The notes below the pieces were generated by a model. The model saw nothing but the letters and a program-made list of their open reading frames with translations. It was not told the DNA's origin and searched no databases. A DNA stretch of 64,000 nt. It comes from Magicicada septendecula (lineage: Eukaryota > Arthropoda > Insecta > Hemiptera > Cicadidae). Location: NCBI GenBank assembly GCA_034769895.1, contig CM068369.1, positions 146,713,574-146,777,573 on the forward strand. The letters are read 5' to 3'. Of this stretch, positions 62,225 to 64,000 are shown in pieces. Numbering within the stretch: position 1 is the stretch's first letter; the number at the start of each line of letters is the position of its first letter. The position numbers and the translations under genes are program-made.

Positions 62225-64000
62225 TTAATGATTCAGAACTTCTGTGTAAACGATGTTTTTTGTAAAAACTCTTTCATCATTTGCTAAATGCCCTTGGCCA
62301 TTATATTCGGAAATATAAAATCTCAAACCATCGAATGATCGAACTCTACTTGCTGCGACGTACAATTGACCATGTGTAAAAACTGGCTGCCTCAATAAAA
62401 TTCCAATTTTTTCGAATGTTTGTCCTTGAGACTTATTTATTGTCATCGCAAATGCAGGTATAATTGGAAATTGAGTTCTTTGAAAGTTAAATGGTAAAAC
62501 AGTACCGGAATATGTTAAATTTATACGTGGAATCAAAATTCTCTTATTGCGTGTGGTTCCAGTTAAAACTTCGCAATCAATAGCATTACAATGCATACAC
62601 TTGATGGGCATTCTTGTTCCATTGACTAATGCTTCCTTTGTATTTAAGTTTCTGATCAGTAAAACGATGCAATTAACTTTCAATACTAACTTATGTGGTG
62701 GCAAACCACTAATAGTCAAAGAATTCAAAAACTCTACTGGATAGTTATTGATTTCATTGTCATCATCACAAATTATTTTATCGTAGCTATGATATGTTTT
62801 CTGTTCACCTGGTATTCGATTAAGTATATCAGTATTAATAAAAGTACAATCATCATTTTTAGGTGCTAAAATAACTGACTTCAATATGTTATCTGAGAGT
62901 ATGTTTTCGGAAATATTTCCATACACCTCATTAATAATATTATTTTCATCTCCTATTAATTGCTGAGGTATTTCAATAATATTTTCACCAAACTGAGGGA
63001 ATTGTGGGGCTTCATCATTACCAATTTTTTTCAAGAATTCTACAAATTCTATTTCACTTGGTAAGGCTCTCATATTTTGAGTAAACGTTACTTTATGAAA
63101 ATAAACAAATTTATGCCAACTCGTGACACAATTTTCAATTAAAGTTGCACGTGATCCATGTGGGACAACTGGTAAGATTTGCTGAAAATCACCGCACAGA
63201 AGTATCGTTTTCCCTCCAAATGGTTTATGTTTATCATTTTCATCGCATAGATCCTGCAATAATCTATCTATGATTTTCAACACTTGCAGTGGGCACAAAG
63301 AAATTTCATCAATAATTATCAATGATGATGAATTTATGTAACGTCCATAGCTACTATTTGCGGTAACATTTGCTACAGAATTTTCCAAAATGGGTATAGG
63401 CAATTTAAACACATTGTGTAAAGTTCTACCTCCAAGTAATAGAGTTGAAGCAATGCCACTGAACGCTGTTGCAATGCAACTAAGATTAAGCGAATTTAAT
63501 TTGTGAATGATTGCTGTTTGTGTGAATGTTTTTCCACAACCTGCATGAGCGGTTAAACAAAAAACATTAGATCCAGTATCATGATGCAAAACTTCACGAA
63601 TCACACGATCAATTAGATTACGCTGTTCAATATTTGCAGTTTCATAATGCTCAGAAAACAGAAACTCTTGTTCTATTGGATCAATAGCATTTGCTTCGTC
63701 TGTTCTCTGCGAATACGTGGGAACTGGTAAACCAAGTTCTTGACATGACAAATTATGAACATTCAAAATATCTTCAATTTCTAATAGAGCTGTATTAAAG
63801 GATACTTCTTCGTTTTAATCTCTCAAAAAATCTTCACTAAGATATACTTTAAATTCATTCCATAACGCCAATGCATTGGCTGGTACATTTAATGCACAAA
63901 TGTAACCAAATAAATTTCGCATTTGTTTTGGTGAATGTAATTCTTTTGCTTCATTTAAACATTCGCGCCATTCATTATCATTTGAAGCAATGCCGCGAGC
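62225..64000 (-). pseudogene. Helitron Pif1-like helicase domain, one internal stop, N-terminus outside window
   Basis: This is the DNA helicase (superfamily 1B, Pif1-like) half of a RepHel protein, which unwinds DNA during rolling-circle transposition. The long open frame (63814 down to 62225) contains Walker A AHAGCGKTF, the TAFSGIA motif, Walker B IIIDEIS, the sensor GDFQQILPV, QNMR, PAFAMTINKSQGQT and the final YVAASRV. All key helicase residues appear intact. Upstream of a TAA at 63815-63817 the same frame continues to the window edge with coherent sequence (MRNLFGYICALNVPANALALW), so the stop is a single nonsense change. A roughly 800-bp 3' UTR separates it from the Helitron end. Confidence 0.9.

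Larger units (their letters stand above)
61405..64000 (-). mobile_element. Helitron, 3' portion; 5' part beyond the window
   Basis: Helitrons move by rolling-circle replication, end in CTRR preceded by a hairpin, and insert between A and T. On the minus strand a 15-base palindrome GGTCGAA-A/T-TTCGACC (61421-61435) is followed, 12 bases later, by CTAG (61408-61405) and then T. Upstream is an 800-bp 3' UTR and the helicase gene. The Rep/HUH part and the 5' TC end must lie past position 64000. Confidence 0.82.

Overview
The window reads as AT-rich, repeat-dominated DNA from an arthropod, most likely an insect with a large genome. The grounds are an insect-type Jockey non-LTR retrotransposon, Tigger, Tc1, Ginger and Helitron DNA transposons, many degenerate LINE remnants with trinucleotide tails, a tRNA-derived SINE and very long simple repeats. 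I found no convincing host protein-coding gene, tRNA gene, rRNA gene or CRISPR array. A species call is not possible from sequence alone.

Layout, 1-30 kb: a decayed LINE 3' end with a (GAA)n tail runs into a nearly intact Tigger/pogo transposon (1236-3521, TA target duplication, one frameshift). Then come unclassified DNA with inverted-pair repeats carrying a hammerhead-ribozyme-like core (3974-4380, 11386-11520, 25110-25424, 26695-27010), a pure (CA)131 tract near 8.3 kb, a reverse-oriented SINE at 13.4-13.7 kb, a diverged direct duplication (15.15 and 16.34 kb), an internally deleted Ginger element (16922-18128), and a LINE remnant at 20.2-21.1 kb.

Layout, 29-47.4 kb: a transposase remnant resembling the arthropod Mutator-like family (29.3-30.0 kb), an unclassified repeat ending in a stem-loop (32.1-32.9 kb), and LINE remnants at 34.4, 37.0-37.8 and 39.7-40.5 kb. 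The GC-rich block 40927-47433 is a nested insertion. An LTR retrotransposon on the minus strand, with two LTRs and a tRNA-Lys-type primer site but almost no interior, was hit by a 5.3-kb Jockey element, which left a 10-bp target duplication. The Jockey ORFs overlap as ATGA but carry several stops and frameshifts.

Layout, 47.4-64 kb: A-rich non-coding DNA, a degenerate Tc1-like transposase (51.0-51.6 kb), more LINE fragments, and a second, heavily decayed Tigger (minus strand, 58.8-59.6 kb). Between a pair of inverted repeats (57704-58766) lies what looks like a complete heat-shock-type core promoter on the minus strand: HSE arrays, a TATA-like box and an arthropod-type initiator, with no recognisable gene downstream. 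The right end holds the C-terminal helicase of a Helitron (minus strand) with a plausible 3' terminus at 61405: palindrome, then CTAG, then T. The element runs off the window.

The genes do not form a pathway. They are independent mobile elements of different classes and ages, several nested in one another. All proteins and families were judged by eye, without database searches.
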